This document shows positions 11,734 to 24,885 of a DNA stretch of 64,000 nt, in pieces. The stretch is from Chaunax sp. Z400 (lineage: Eukaryota; Chordata; Actinopteri; Lophiiformes; Chaunacidae), in the NCBI GenBank assembly GCA_037577475.1, contig CM075189.1, positions 12,184,839-12,248,838 on the forward strand, written 5' to 3'. Under the pieces are notes generated by a model. The model searched no databases. It was not told the origin of the DNA and was given only the letters and a program-made list of their open reading frames with translations. Within the stretch, counting starts at the first letter, position 1. Each line of letters opens with the position of its first letter. Both the position numbers and the translations under genes were made by a program.

Positions 11734-14700
11734 GTTCAACAGAAACAGCTGAACATTTAAAACCTTATTATTGTGTTATATTTTACACTTATAATGAATC
11801 TCCTGCCATTTAAAGCCATATTGATGGATATATATACGATCCTCTTTTTCCCTTTAACATCCTGAAGTCCCAAACTCAAACCTCCCACACTTTTTATGTG
11901 CTTTACTAACGTCTTATTTGTCTGCTGTATTTTTCCAGGCATGTTTTACGGCCCCAGCATACTTTGAGAACGAGTGGTGCTAATCGTAAAATCATAAACA
12001 AACAGTAATAAATCCAAAGACTACTTCTTGGGGTTCCTCACTGAGGGGATAATAAAGTCTAATTATAGAAAAGGAAATGGCTTCACAGGATCAAAAAGAA
12101 CATGAGGAAGTTCCTTTCAGCTTCTCACCAGTCATGATTGTAATTTCATCAAACTAAACTGATCACTTTTCAATATTTATAACCAAACAGGCTCTCAGGT
12201 CACAGAAATCCCACTTTTAAATCAGGAGAAGTTAAAATATTAGCAGACAAAAAGTGTTGGGAACCATGTGCTCTTCAATCATCCCTAAAAATCTCAGACC
12301 GGTCCACGAACCCTAGGGATGCAGACGGGACACGACATCCGCTGGCTGGAGGAACGAAAAAGAAACAACTAGATAATTAGTTCAGCAGCTGAATGGAGGA
12401 AAACCAGCCCAGACTTCACTTTGCTTCTGTTCACCTGTCCATGAAAAGGGAACAGCCCAGTATGAGAGTAAATTTAAGTGGATAATTATACGCTTGGCTG
12501 CCTGGGATAATGTTCTCTTAGCTCTGTGGTGACTTGATAGACATTTTCAGCATTTCAATGTCATCGCTTACACTTCCTCGCCAACAAATTAATTAATTTT
12601 TTTTTGCACCTACTTTTCATCAGCAGAAGGTATTTTGCCTTTGCAATAATTGCCTGATGTTACATATGATCCTACGTAGATGAGGAAAAACACATTAGTG
12701 CAGGAATTAAGGAATCGCTCACGTTGTGACCTTGTTAATACTCAGGTCTGCGTGATCTCTCTTAAAGATTCGGGATGTTTGCAAGCCTCTGCATAAGCCT
12801 CTCCATAACACCCTGGTCTGTGGAGGTTTGCACAGACTGTTACACATACAAAGCATAATTACAGCTTCACTCAGAGCCTTCCTGCTATCTCATAAGAGAT
12901 AAAGAGCAGATAAGTCTCTCCTCTGCAGAAGAACAAGACTAAGAGCACAAAAGCACAACGATCTGCAGATTAATTATAGCACAGAAAGTTTTTCAGCTGT
13001 GTCCAATTTACCATTTACTTCCATAGGATTGTAAATACCTGTGGCAAAGTGTGACACAACTAAAAATGACAGGAGAGGAGAGCAGCAGAGATAAGCCTGG
13101 CTGATGGAGGTCATGGAAAGAGTGAACGCCCCTCATCAGCTGATAGGAGAGAGATAATGATCTTATTGACCTGTGCACATAACGATAAATGGGAAGTCTT
13201 CATGAAAAGGAAATGTTATGTAAGGATTTATGTCCAAACTAAAATGTAACATTTCTCTTTGTAATTTGAAGGTATATCTCATTTTATATATATTTGTTAT
13301 ATATTATTGTGTCCTTTTACATTCAAATCCTAATTCTGAATGCATTTTTTTTTACATTGCAACAAACATAATAATAATAATAAAGCCCTAAAATGGCAAG
13401 GATTAACCTGAAAGGTGGCTGTTTTTAATGGCTATTACTGTTGTTTGTGTATTAGACTTTTTAAGTAATGAGGCTCATTTGCATAAACAGGTCAATTCCA
13501 CGCCAGATGCAGGCCAATATATATGCATATTACCTCATTTACATGTGTGCACATTGCACATCATGTTTACTCTATAAGCACATTCCTCTGCCAAGGTTCA
13601 ACAATCCTACAAATTTTACCTGGCCTGGCCCCGCCCCTCCAAACACAAACGTTTGTGGAAATCGGTTCAGTAGAGAAATGTTTGAGAAAAATGCTTAATG
13701 TTAAGGAAAGGCGTAAAAAAAAAAACTTCCTGGTTCTGCCTTTCTATCCGGACATGCACCAAAGGTTTCTGGGTTCCCTCCTAGCCCATGCAACATAACC
13801 TGCTTGATGGAGGTCATGTAATGCCACATGGCAGCAGAGTTAAGGGTGCATTCCAACCTTTGGGACAGCTTTTGAGAACTACAGATTTTATTTTTCTTAT
13901 TTGTGCAGGTTAGCGGCTGTAAAAGACACATAATTCTTCTGTGTATTCACAGCCATGAATTCTGAGATAATCATCTCATTAATTCAGAAAAACACTTCTC
14001 AAGTGAATGCAATACACTTCTGTACAATCCATCCAAAAGATGCTCCACTGAAATCTACAAACTCATAGTGTCAGTATATTAAACATCAGGCCACAAACAA
14101 AGTCAGTCTGATTCCTTAACGTCTACACCAAGTTTTACGGTAATCCATTCAGTAGACGTATAGAAGGGGTTTGGCCTTATAAACATTCCTATTGATTGTT
14201 AATACCACATGTAAATATAGTCCGAATAATACGCTTTAATATGCTGTGATCTTCATCATTTGTCACATTTAGAGGCTGATGATCTTGGAACTGAAGTCGA
14301 TCTTCACTTCTACACTCCTTGTTACAGAATAACAGCATCTTGAGTCTCCAGGCAGTGTTGTTTTTAGAGTCCTGATGTGACACTGCTGCCGTCTCAGTCT
14401 GCGGTTATCGACTCCAGAGACAACCCTGCCAGGATAAACTGATGAGCTCTCACCAACCTCACAACCTCACAACCTCAGTTAAATACTGGGGCAGTTTGCA
14501 GACAGGCGTCTGTTGACAGATGTGTCAGCTCCGTGTCCTGCTCTCTCTGACTGTCTCACCCCTCTTTCCAGCATCCTGCAGAGCTGAGAGACGGGTTCTC
14601 CTGTGGCTACCTCTTCCCAGTGATCCCCCCCGAGCAGAGAGCTTTCTGTGGGTGCTGGAGCAAAAGGCCCAGAACGCTGCATCCAACCAAATGGATGCAC

Positions 14701-17185
14701 TCCTCCTGCACCCAACAAGGACACCACATTTCCCCCCATCCTCACTTCCTGGCCTTTGCTTCCCATTCTTCTCTCACACAAACCTGTCCTAAAACATTTT
14801 CCCCTTTTTATTCCCCCCCCCCCCCATGTGGTGTGATGAATTCTCATTTCACAGAAGTAGATATAAAAAGACAGGAACAAGTAGGTCACATCTCACTTCT
14901 GAGCAACACAGCATGTTCTCGTCTCAGGTCAAGAGGTACCGATATCACTTTGTCATGCCTTAATCCAGATGCACAAGGTACTCTTTGGTGTCTGTGTGCG
15001 ACATCAAAGCTTTGTCATATGGTTAATGGGAAACAACACTTTAAGTCTAGGCAGAAAAACTATGTGTTTAGGAGAAGGGAAAGATTGGTGACGTGGGTTT
15101 GCTTCACACCTCCAGCCCTCATCGAGTTGTTCAGAGTCTCTGATCAGCTCATTTAAAGCTTGGTGCATCTCATACAGGCTACGTCTGGACGAGATGCCAG
15201 ATGATGTGACAGCATTTGCTGGGAATGAGACTCCAACAAAAAAGTTGACATTGTGTTGATTAGATCACTGGTTTCACATGCAAGTAACTTGACTATTTTC
15301 TTTGGAAAGTCCAAAATAAAACCTGTGAGCTACTTCATGCAGTCAGTGTGAGATGGAATGCTGCTACACAGAAGATACGACTCGTTCTGATTTAATCTGC
15401 AAAACTCCACCTGTAGGCTCCCGTTGAAAAGGGTTCAAGATGTTTGCTCATCACTTCGCAATATCTAAACATATCTGCAGGGAGAGATGAGGCTGAAGCC
15501 AAGACCCCAAACACTATGTCCTGCTGCTGTAATAAACATTAGAAAAATCAAGAGTTGTCTGTCAGGCCATGCAGAATAAAACAAGACTGCAGAGCTAAAG
15601 ATCAGTTATACGATCCAGCCCGTCTGATTCTTCCCAAGCAGCTACAACAGACATTAAAAAAGCAAATAAGCCAAATCAGACTTAACATCTCTGTGATAAA
15701 ATATCTGCACCTCTTTGTCTGCTCTGGTTGAAAAAACCTCCTCCTCCTCCTCCTCCTCTCCAGCCTCTTTAACACAGAAACAGACAAGCACACACTTGGA
15801 AAAGAGTGTCTGTTCAGCAGGGCTAGAACAGTTCGGGCAACTGATGAAGAGTTGAAGTGTAGGAGGCTCAGGACCGAGCCTCTTCGCACCATATCTGCCA
15901 GTCGACATCCTCTTCAATGCAGGAGTTTCATACAGCTTTTTGAGTCGCTGCAGCTGCTGAAAGACTCCCTCTCTATAAATCCTGCACAGCTCTGTCTTCC
16001 ACATTCACACAGGGGGAGGAATTTCTCTCCTCACTGTCGACTTGCATCGAAAGATCTCCCTGAACAGTCGCAGGAAGCCATAAATCTCAATCTTAAAACT
16101 TGTTAAACATCATCATGCTCTGAGCAGAATACCTCATGTCTGCGACCCCCGAGGCTCAAATTTAAATTTTTTTTCCATAGCAATTATTTCCAGAGCGATT
16201 GGAGATTAATGGAGCACATTTGAGGCTATAATAATGCATCCTTTTTTTTGTTTGTTTGTTTCTCTCAGGGCAGAATCCTGATTTTCATCAAAATTGTCTA
16301 CCTCCTAATTAAAAGTTGATTTTTTTACTTGCTTAATCTTCACCTGGGGGGAGGGGGGGGGCTGATGATTCAAACCCTGTTAAGTGTCCGTCAGCTTGTA
16401 GAGATATAAAACTAATCATTCATCTGAGCTCACAGGGACGACGTTTATTGCATGAGGAATGACGTCGGTGAACAGAACCTGCTGCAAAACTCCATATAGT
16501 CCTCAGGCAGCAGAGAACATCTGCAGGGTAGTGTTATCTGCTAAAGTCCCTGATTAAACTTTCATACAGATATGAAATTATAGCTTTTTATAAAATCATG
16601 AAATGACATGTTTATTATAGTTCATCTTTATTTAATATCCCCAATAACTACCAGGGGTCCATTTTCAGCCGTTTGTCCTAACAAATGTCCACTATTTAGA
16701 TTTGTATCATTCAAATTAGGGTCGGGCATCAAGAACCAGGTACTTTTTACCTAATGGAGAACCAAAAAAGGCGAGTAGGAGAAGAAGTCATGTACTGAGG
16801 AGCAAATCAGAGATTATATTGTTTGCAGGCTAAGAGGAGAACAGGATCATCATTTAGCAGCTACAGCAGCTACAGGAGCCATACAGAGTTCAGATCCTGT
16901 TTTTTGTTGAGAGGATCAGATCTGAGATCAGCTGAGAGATCTAAACTTTAAGGAGCTGCTTATCACCAAGGCGACCAGCCGCCGCTCCAACAAAAGAGCA
17001 GTTTAACTCCGTGATGTCAACAGAGAGATAAACACGGCTGATGCATCGCAACACGACTGAAACATGCTCACGTTTACAACACGGTAAATGTAAACATATG
17101 TAAACACTATGTAAACACTGTAAACACGCAGACAAGAGTTCAGACGCATTTATCAAAATACTGATAAAAATCATTTTTCCACCAG
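11734..17185. other. Intergenic
   Basis: Holds the repeat scraps at 13573-13798 and 14130-14170, a C12 run at about 14814, and (CCT)n at 15738-15758. Homeobox-site-rich stretches at 12560-12740 and 16150-16240 could be conserved regulatory DNA (see findings). No gene. Confidence 0.5.
13573..13798. repeat. Composite repeat: CTCTGCCAAGG segment plus inverted scrap of the 10.2-kb family
   Basis: TCCTCTGCCAAGGTTCAAC and GGAAATCGGTTCAGTAGA are pieces of a fish repeat whose complete copies carry CTTGGCGGAGG. The part from 13735 is the inverse of the GCATGAGCCAAGAAAGAACC region of the copy at 10240. Further scraps of the GAAATCGGTTCAG/CCATTCAGTAGA segment are at 100-160 and 14130-14170, and of CTCTGCCGAGGTCC at 43958-43975. 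Confidence 0.45.
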
Positions 17186-17349
17186 CCACACACACACGCA
17201 CACACACACACGCACACACACACGCATGCACGCACACACACACACACACAGACACAAACACACACACACACACACACACACAGACACACACACAGACACA
17301 CACGCACACACACACGCATGCACGCACACACACACACACACAGACACAA

Positions 17350-17381
<32 letters not shown>

Positions 17382-17393
17382 ACACACAGACAC

Positions 17394-17439
<46 letters not shown>

Positions 17440-17454
17440 ACACACACACACACA
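17186..17454 (+). repeat. (CA)n microsatellite with 92-bp higher-order duplication
   Basis: CA repeat broken by GACA, AACA and CGCATGCACGC variants. The CGCATGCACGC marker occurs at 17223 and 17315, with the same order of variants after each, giving a 92-bp period. Confidence 0.95.
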
Positions 17455-19984
17455 CTCTTTATTGTGGTATGTTTACTCCTCAGCAGCTCCGGCTACGTGT
17501 CATTCTCTCTCCACTGAGTTTACAGATGATTTATTTACTTGTTTATGTCCCAGACAGCTGGCCGACCTTTTAATAATTCAGTGAGGATAAATCAGGTGTC
17601 AGTCTCTTCCAGGTAACACAAAAACTCAGAGCAGGAGGACCGGTCCTGTCAGCGTCCTCCAGTCCTACATCTTGTTCACGGTTTCCATGTTGAGCAGCAT
17701 CAGCAGTTATCTGCAGCACATTTAGGTGGAACAGATGCTCTGTGGCTGTGTATAAAATTTAATTATTGTTTAATTATCTCATGCTGTCCTGTCTCCATAG
17801 TTTTTCATAGTTTATACTGGAGTACATCCAAACTAAACTGGTTAAATTTAAAATCTTATCTCCATAGGAAATAATCAGAAGTCTGATTAAAAGCTAGGCT
17901 AGCATTTTTCTCCCTGAAAATTAGCTTTTCTTCAAAAAAGATGATGAGTATTTGTATTTATTCCTGAAAAATTCAGAATTATAACTGCTTTTTCCTTGAA
18001 TATTGATGTTAAAAAGCACCTTGCTTTATATTATTTATTTTTATTTACATGTGAAACCTGGGATTGATTTACGTTCTTCATGTTCGTCTTCATTGTTGGG
18101 GTTACATGTTAGAAAAGTGCATCCGAATAACATCAGAAAGATGTTTTCCCTGAAAATGCAATTTTCTTAAAAAAAATTTAAAAAAAAGGTCCGGATGCAA
18201 ATGTTGTTGGATAAACAGAAAATGAAAAAAAAAAAAAAGTGAATTTGTAAACTGGGAAATTTCAAAGAGGACTGGACAAAGATTAAAACTGAGCTGAGCT
18301 GTGCTGCATTAAATAGCTCTCAGAAAAATGGAAATTTAAGCATCTACAAATCTATTACAACTGGAAAAAAGCACTCCATCCTCTGATGAAGACCATGTGG
18401 ATGATTGAAAGCTCCAGAATTACCACTAAAGAGTCTTCTTGACTTAACCATATGTGGACATTGAGGCTTGACATCACTGTGTTTCTGTCATGTCTAAATG
18501 TATTATATAAGCACATATAGCCGTCACATCTGACAGAAATAAACCTCTGATGTATCTGTACATACAGTATGTATCGAACACTGATTTCCTTCCTATAATC
18601 AGATTTTCATACATCTATAGTCCTGATAATGTGTTTTCGGTCTGCCATCAGCCTCTGTGCTTCCTCCTGGACACCATGCATACATCCGCTGTACTTCTGT
18701 CCATACGCCCTGGAGACATTTACATTTCAATGTCCGATCGAATGACTCCTCGGTCACTATAGGTCACGGCCGGCTGGTGTGATTCGATTATAATCCTCAC
18801 TGGGTCTCGTTAGCAGCTGCAGCATTTTTACATGATGGAGAAGCAATAAAAGCCTGATTAAGCAACACTCATGTTAGCAGGTAGAGCAGAAACAAACACT
18901 CTCTTTATGTCACTCATTCATGTTTCTTTTGTGTCTACATCTGCAGACATTTTCCACGTCTCATTCTTTCTCCTCGGCCTTCTCAGAGTCTTATGATCAG
19001 TGAACACTGAACAACCCTCTACATTTCTTATTTAGTGGACTAATTACAAGAATGACAAATGGTTTCACTACAGACGACGGAGTTCATGAAGGAAGTGCTT
19101 CATCTTCTGATTTAATGACTTGTTTTTTTTTGTGAGAACTCACAGAAAAATACGTTAAAATGTTAAAAAGGGATATTTTTAATCATGGTAGAAAACCATA
19201 ACTGTCTCCTGAGGGACAAGAGGGAAGATGCTGCCAAAATCTAATGTCTGTTTTTTCATTTAGAAATATCTCATCAACCTATTTCACGACAGAGATGCCT
19301 TTACCTTCTGCCTCTCTTTCCCAGTAAGAGTCCCAGTCTGTACTGGTTACACCATAGTCTGGTATAAACACCTCTCTTAGGAAGGAGTTTTAACAGTGGC
19401 TAAAATTCCCGTCTGCGTTGAAAAACTCAAACACAACGTGAGCCGTCTTGTTCTCATCCATCCATCTGCCGGACGTTTATGAGGATTAAACAGTGCAGAG
19501 CTCAGGGCTCGACTCCTGGCCTCTTTAAGGTGTCAGCTGGTCCGGTGTGGACCAAATATGTCCAGCAGTGCTTCAGACTGTGCAGCGCTTCAACAATCGA
19601 TGACTCAGCGACAACAGATTCCCTTTTTAAAGCTTTACTGCTAACATGGCAGGAGCTGCTAGATGCAAACACTGAATGATTCATACCAGTGATGTGGACT
19701 AACAATGTTTTTCCATTATCCTTTTTTTTATTCTAGGAAGCAGAGCCAACTTGGATGAGCGATGAAGTCAGTGCAGAAGTTCTAGTTCTTTACTATAAAC
19801 AGACCTGTCATAATTATGACATAATCACCTGATTATTTGAGACTAACTACAATCACAATATTTATTTCCATCTACATTTCCATGTTTTTTTTAATGTTTG
19901 ACTGCACTGACATTAAAAACATCATCTGGTCATCAGCCGCCACCACCACCAGTGTCTGGACTTACTGGTGGCACAGAAGTCAAA

Positions 19985-20090
19985 ATAATGAGCTCACCTT
20001 TTTCACTATAAGACCCATCCTCTGGGACCATGAATGCTGGACCAAATTCCACAGCAATAAATCCAATAACTGTTGAGATATTTGGAGCAT
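19985..20090 (+). repeat. Dispersed fish repeat fragment (GACCATGAATG...TTGAGATATTT type)
   Basis: CTGGGACCATGAATGCTGGA, CCAAATTCCACAGCAATAAA and AACTGTTGAGATATTTGGAG follow a motif order frequent in fish interspersed repeats. Non-coding. Confidence 0.45.
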
Positions 20091-21509
20091 AAAACTAACT
20101 AACATATCTGCATTTACCCAGTTCTGGATTCTTTTGTGTGTAAACACTTAATGATATTTAGCTATAAAACAACATTTCCGTGGCTTTAAGATGATATTTT
20201 GTATCCACTTGAACTTGTCTTTCCATTATACTCCAGGATCAGTTTGTGCTTTGCAGCCTTTTCCTTTCACGGCTCCCTTCTGCTCCGCGTGGCTTCTGCG
20301 TTTGATGTTAGACGCTTGTTAAAATCAAAGAGCACTTCAACTTCTGCACCCCTGGGTGAACGTCTCAGAAAATGAAGCGGGCATCACGGATCGTTGCTCA
20401 GTTCACATCACCGTGCAACATTTCCTATGTGAATCAAACCTCTCTCAGGTTTGGAATATGTCAGAGTCTCAGTTTAACCTTTTCAGACTGGGTTTGCTCA
20501 ACAACCTGACTTTAGAATTGCAGCCATTGTGAGTAACTTTAGGTAATAAACTAAATGCATTATAGAATCTAAATGTAAACTGACGGTAATCTGAGTGACT
20601 GATGGGTAAAATATAAGTGAGCAGACAGAGACTGCAGCAATATGGAAATATTTGTCTTTAAATGATCCACTTACATCTAGACAGCAGTTTAGCACGTGTG
20701 ATTAAATCAAGGCTGCAACTAAATATTTCCATATCAATTATTCTGTTGTTCATTCTCCCAATTAATCTGATTTGTCTATAAAACATGACAATTTCCTGCA
20801 GCCTAAAGTGATTCTCTAAATGTCTCTTGTCTTATAATTCAGTTTAAAACCCAAAGATATTCAGTTTCACATAAGACAAAGACAGACAGACTAATATCAC
20901 CACTGAGAGAACTTGAAAAATTAGTTTAATGATTTAAAGAAGTTAAAGTTTTTTAAATGCATTTTTCTTCTGTGAAATAAGCATGTGGTCTGCGCTGATC
21001 CAGCCCCAAAGAGAACCGGAACCAAAAAAGCAGAATCAGAATCATTAAAATCCAAACGATGCCCAACCCTCTGACCACACCCACCAGTGATGTCACCAGG
21101 TCCTGGAGTACACCTTTACACCACTGCAGCAAACGGCTGGAGGTACAGGCTGTTTGAACAAACCTCTGACGAAGTGAAGGATGGAGAAAACTCACCAAAT
21201 ATCCCATCTTACATTTTGAAGGTGTGTCCAGAGCTTCTCTAAACTTTAGCAGGACTGTGGCTGAACACATGCAGTGTGGACACATAGGTCTAAAGCTGCT
21301 GGTAAACCTGCTGCTCATGTTGGAAGCACATCATCGACACACCTGTGGGTTGAAAACATTTTCTAACCTCCTTCACAAACATGCTGAAGGAGGTTCACGT
21401 TGGGCTCAGACAGAATCTCTGTTGTCCGACTGATGCCTGCTGTCTGAAGTCTGATCCTCCCTCAAACATCCTTTTCTTCTGTGCATGAACTCTCCCTGTC
21501 CTCAGCTCG

Positions 21510-21547
21510 TCTCCCCCCCCCCGTCTCTCTCTCTCTCTCTCTCTCTG
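21510..21547 (+). repeat. C-run plus (TC)n simple repeat
   Basis: A run of C followed by about 12 TC units. Confidence 0.95.
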
Positions 21548-21663
21548 TGTAGCCCAGGCTGCTCTCTGATGCCTATTTATCACCCACGCCCAGTTACACT
21601 ATATGCAATAATTAGTAATTAGTATGGGTACTGGTGCACAGAAACGACAAGGGGCATTATATT

Positions 21664-21860
21664 AGAAATTCATTCATTCATTTTCTGTAACCACTTAGCC
21701 TGTGGAAGGATGTGACTTCGGTCGGGAGGCGAGGTTCATCCAGGACGAGTCGCCAGTTCATCACAGGACCATATAGAAAGACAACCAACCATTAACACTC
21801 ACATTATCCCCTGTAGGGTGATTTTAGAGTTAACAATACTGCATGTTTTTGGTGGTGTAG
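21664..21860 (+). repeat. Common fish interspersed repeat (ATTCATTCATTTTCTG type)
   Basis: Contains TTCATTTTCTGTAACCACTT, AGTCGCCAGTTCATCACAGG, ACCATTAACACTCACATT, GATTTTAGAGTTAACAAT and GCATGTTTTTGG, in the order found in one of the most frequent interspersed repeats of teleosts. Non-coding. Confidence 0.7.
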
Positions 21861-22024
21861 CTGTAGCTGGTGTTCACTGTGGCTGAAAATGTAAGTTAGA
21901 GCTTATATTGATAATGGCAACACCTGCAGCCATACTTATCTTTGAACACCTGATAGAGCTCAGCCGTCTTTGTGTGAAGCCATTGATTGGATATAAAAGC
22001 AGACTGTTGACAGGTTCCACTGGT

Positions 22025-22155
<131 letters not shown>

Positions 22156-22246
22156 TGATGCTGATGCGGGTAATGAAATCAAACTGACTCCTCTCTCTCT
22201 CTCCTGCATTCTCTTTCTTTTTAAAAAAAAATCCTTGTCTCTGAAG

Positions 22247-22383
22247 ACTCGGATGCCTCCCACACCGTCAGCTGTCATCACCCTGAATCTGGCGAAGGCT
22301 GGCTCAATATCAGAGCCTCGCAGTGTTCAGCTGAGGCTGCGTTCAGAGGCAGATCTGACAGAGGAGCGCATCAAGGTCTGCAG
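22247..22383 (+). other. Candidate internal exon (unknown transcript)
   Basis: 137 nt between an acceptor (TCCTTGTCTCTGAAG) and a donor (CTGCAG then GTAATT). Open in one frame: MPPTPSAVITLNLAKAGSIS, then EPRSVQLRLRSEADLTEERI and KVC. Not recognised. It leaves in phase 2. Confidence 0.25.
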
Positions 22384-24188
22384 GTAATTACCTCTGTTCA
22401 GCAGCTCTGATGTAGACAAAAGGCTGATGCCAATCACATCCTCTGCAGCCACACTGTGTTCTCATTTCAGAATCAGTCTTATGCATGTTTGTCTCTGCAA
22501 AATACTAATGCATGTGAAGTCAAGCACCAGCTTAGACCAATAGTTCAGCAGGAAACTACAAGGAAAAGATTTATTACAAGCATAAATATCATTAATACCT
22601 GGTCTGTTCAAATAAACATAGAATGAGGGAACGTCTGTACATACAGTAACTTATCAGTAGATCAACTACTGCTGTTGTTTCTCTCTTAATGTGATTAAAA
22701 ATAATCTGATTTGGTGTTAATAGAACTTTATAAGTGGCCCTGGATGATTTCTCATGTTTTCCTCTCAAGGACTTTTAAAGTCAAAAATTGAAAAGTCATC
22801 TAATCATGTTTCTCTTTAAACGAACAATTTTGGTTTAATTTTCTATAATTTGTAATCATTTTTATTGATTAGAACATTGCACTTTTGAAAAATACTTGAC
22901 CAGCTCTGGAAACATTAATTACATTAATTTGAGCGTTCTCTTCCAGACCGTCTGAGAGATTTGTCCCTTTTTGTGGGTGTTTGTTGCTATATATGTGTTT
23001 ATAATGTGGTGCAAATCCTGATCTGCTCCATCTCAACATGTATTTTTAGGGGTTTTCTTTATTGATCTGCTGCATGCTAACAAAATAAGTAGAAACATGC
23101 AGCCATCACCTATGTGTAGCGGAGATAATAAGGGTTTGACTGGTCTCCAGTGTTATGAATATATCCATAGGAATGTGATTTATTTTATGAGTTTTGGTGC
23201 AGATGTGGTTAATTGTGATTAATTCTAGGCCTTGCTTTTAAGAAAAATGATGATGTCAGCAGAACTTTATTTTATTTATTTATGTTTATTTTATTTTAGA
23301 TTTGCCACTAAAGCACAGTTCATACCAAAGGATCATGACGAGATGAAACTTTAGAGCAGTGCAGCAGCAGCAGAGGGTGGATTTAGAACAAAAGGACAAT
23401 CAAAATATCCTCCTAGACGACACCTTCACTGACCTTTCCCTCCGTTCTGCTCCCAATCACAAGTTAATCAATACTTGAAATGCAACTGGAGCAAGTAAGT
23501 CACAATCACTCTCCTCAAACTACACTATAAATTATAGTCAGTCACAAAAAAAAAGCCTGCATTATGAGCAGAAGTACAGAGAGTTGTTGCCATGGTAGCG
23601 ATACACCACCTCGTCTCGCTGCATTTGGTGTAAACTGGCAGGTTTTCAGAACATTTCAGACCAGCACATTGCAAGTACCTGCAAGTTTGAAGTCATCTTG
23701 TTGCAAAACCTTTGAGCCGAACAAGGCTTAATAAAACTCCACCGAGCCGCAATAAAATGAAAATAGCAGTTGCGGCAGAGCAATTTGTGCTTTACCTGAT
23801 GACAAAAGAAATGCCGACATCAGCATTTCACACCACGGCTAATAAAACCACGATCTGCGCTGAATAATAGATATGATGCCCTCAGCATTGTGTGTAACAA
23901 TAAAAGACAATGAATGAAATTGTACCTGAGAACAAAAGGATGGGTTGAGATGACCATGAAAAGAAAAGATGACAAATTAATCGTTCGTGTTATCAGACCA
24001 CATCCTGTTTTCTTTTCTTTTTCTATTGTAAGAGCTGGACAGACGTGTGCAGATGGTTCAGGGTACGCCGGTAACCCGTGTAAGTGCAAGTTAAATACTA
24101 TGAATGATAAGGTTAAAACACCATAAATAAGTGGATACGTGGATGTGCATCTAAAAATAAGATGATAATAAGAAAACAAACTAACTCA
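22384..24188. other. Intergenic, AT-rich
   Basis: No feature recognised. Confidence 0.5.
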
Positions 24189-24520
24189 TGGGTGCATCAC
24201 GGGTACATTATGGTGCATCATGGGTGCATTATGGTGCATCATGGTGCATCATGGGTACATCATGGTGCATCATGGGTACATCATGGTGCATCATGGGTAC
24301 ATCATGGTGCATCATGGGTACATCATGAGTGCATCATGGGTACATCATGGGTACATTATGGTGCATCATGGGTACATCATGGTGCATCATGGGTACATCA
24401 TGAGTGCATCATGAGTGCATCATGGCTGCATCATGGGTACATCATGAGTGCATCATGGCTGCATCATGGGTACATCATGGTGCATCATGGGTACATCATG
24501 AGTGCATCATGGGTACATTA
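24189..24520 (+). repeat. Minisatellite, 21-bp unit, about 330 bp
   Basis: Units alternate GGTGCATCAT, GGGTACATCAT, GAGTGCATCAT and GGCTGCATCAT, giving a 21-bp period with shorter 10-11-bp subunits. The plus frames read HHGYIMV-type repeats with no stops because the unit is a multiple of three. I regard the coding appearance as a by-product. Confidence 0.95.
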
Positions 24521-24809
24521 ACTTTACTTGCACAGCAGCTTTCCTTCCCCTGCTCTCTGCTGCCTCAGTCACACAAACTGTTCACGTACCGTCTGGTCTG
24601 ATTGGTGGGTATTTACACAGAACACCGTCACTGCTTACAGTGTGTGTGTGTGTGTGTGTGTGTTTGTTTCTTGGTTTTTAGTTCAGGTTGTGAAAACACA
24701 AACGCTGTAATTGATCAAGTTTGTGATTTTAATACAATTAATTATGCAGCTCAACTAAGCACGTTTCTGTCAGCCTGATGCTGTCAACCTATTGATTCTC
24801 AGCAGATGC

Positions 24810-24811
<2 letters not shown>

Positions 24812-24883
<72 letters not shown>
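24812..24883 (+). repeat. (GT)36 microsatellite
   Basis: 72 bp of pure GT. A shorter (GT)n lies at 24639-24662. Confidence 0.97.

Positions 24884-24885
<2 letters not shown>

Larger units (their letters stand above)
17455..21663. other. Intergenic, AT-rich
   Basis: Only the repeat scrap at 19985 was recognised. No coding signal on either strand. Confidence 0.5.

Noticed and set aside
14479..15156. Overlapping ORFs of 90-178 codons on both strands
   Set aside because: Low-complexity Pro/Ser/His-rich translations of a C-rich stretch with C12; no recognisable domain and no splice context.
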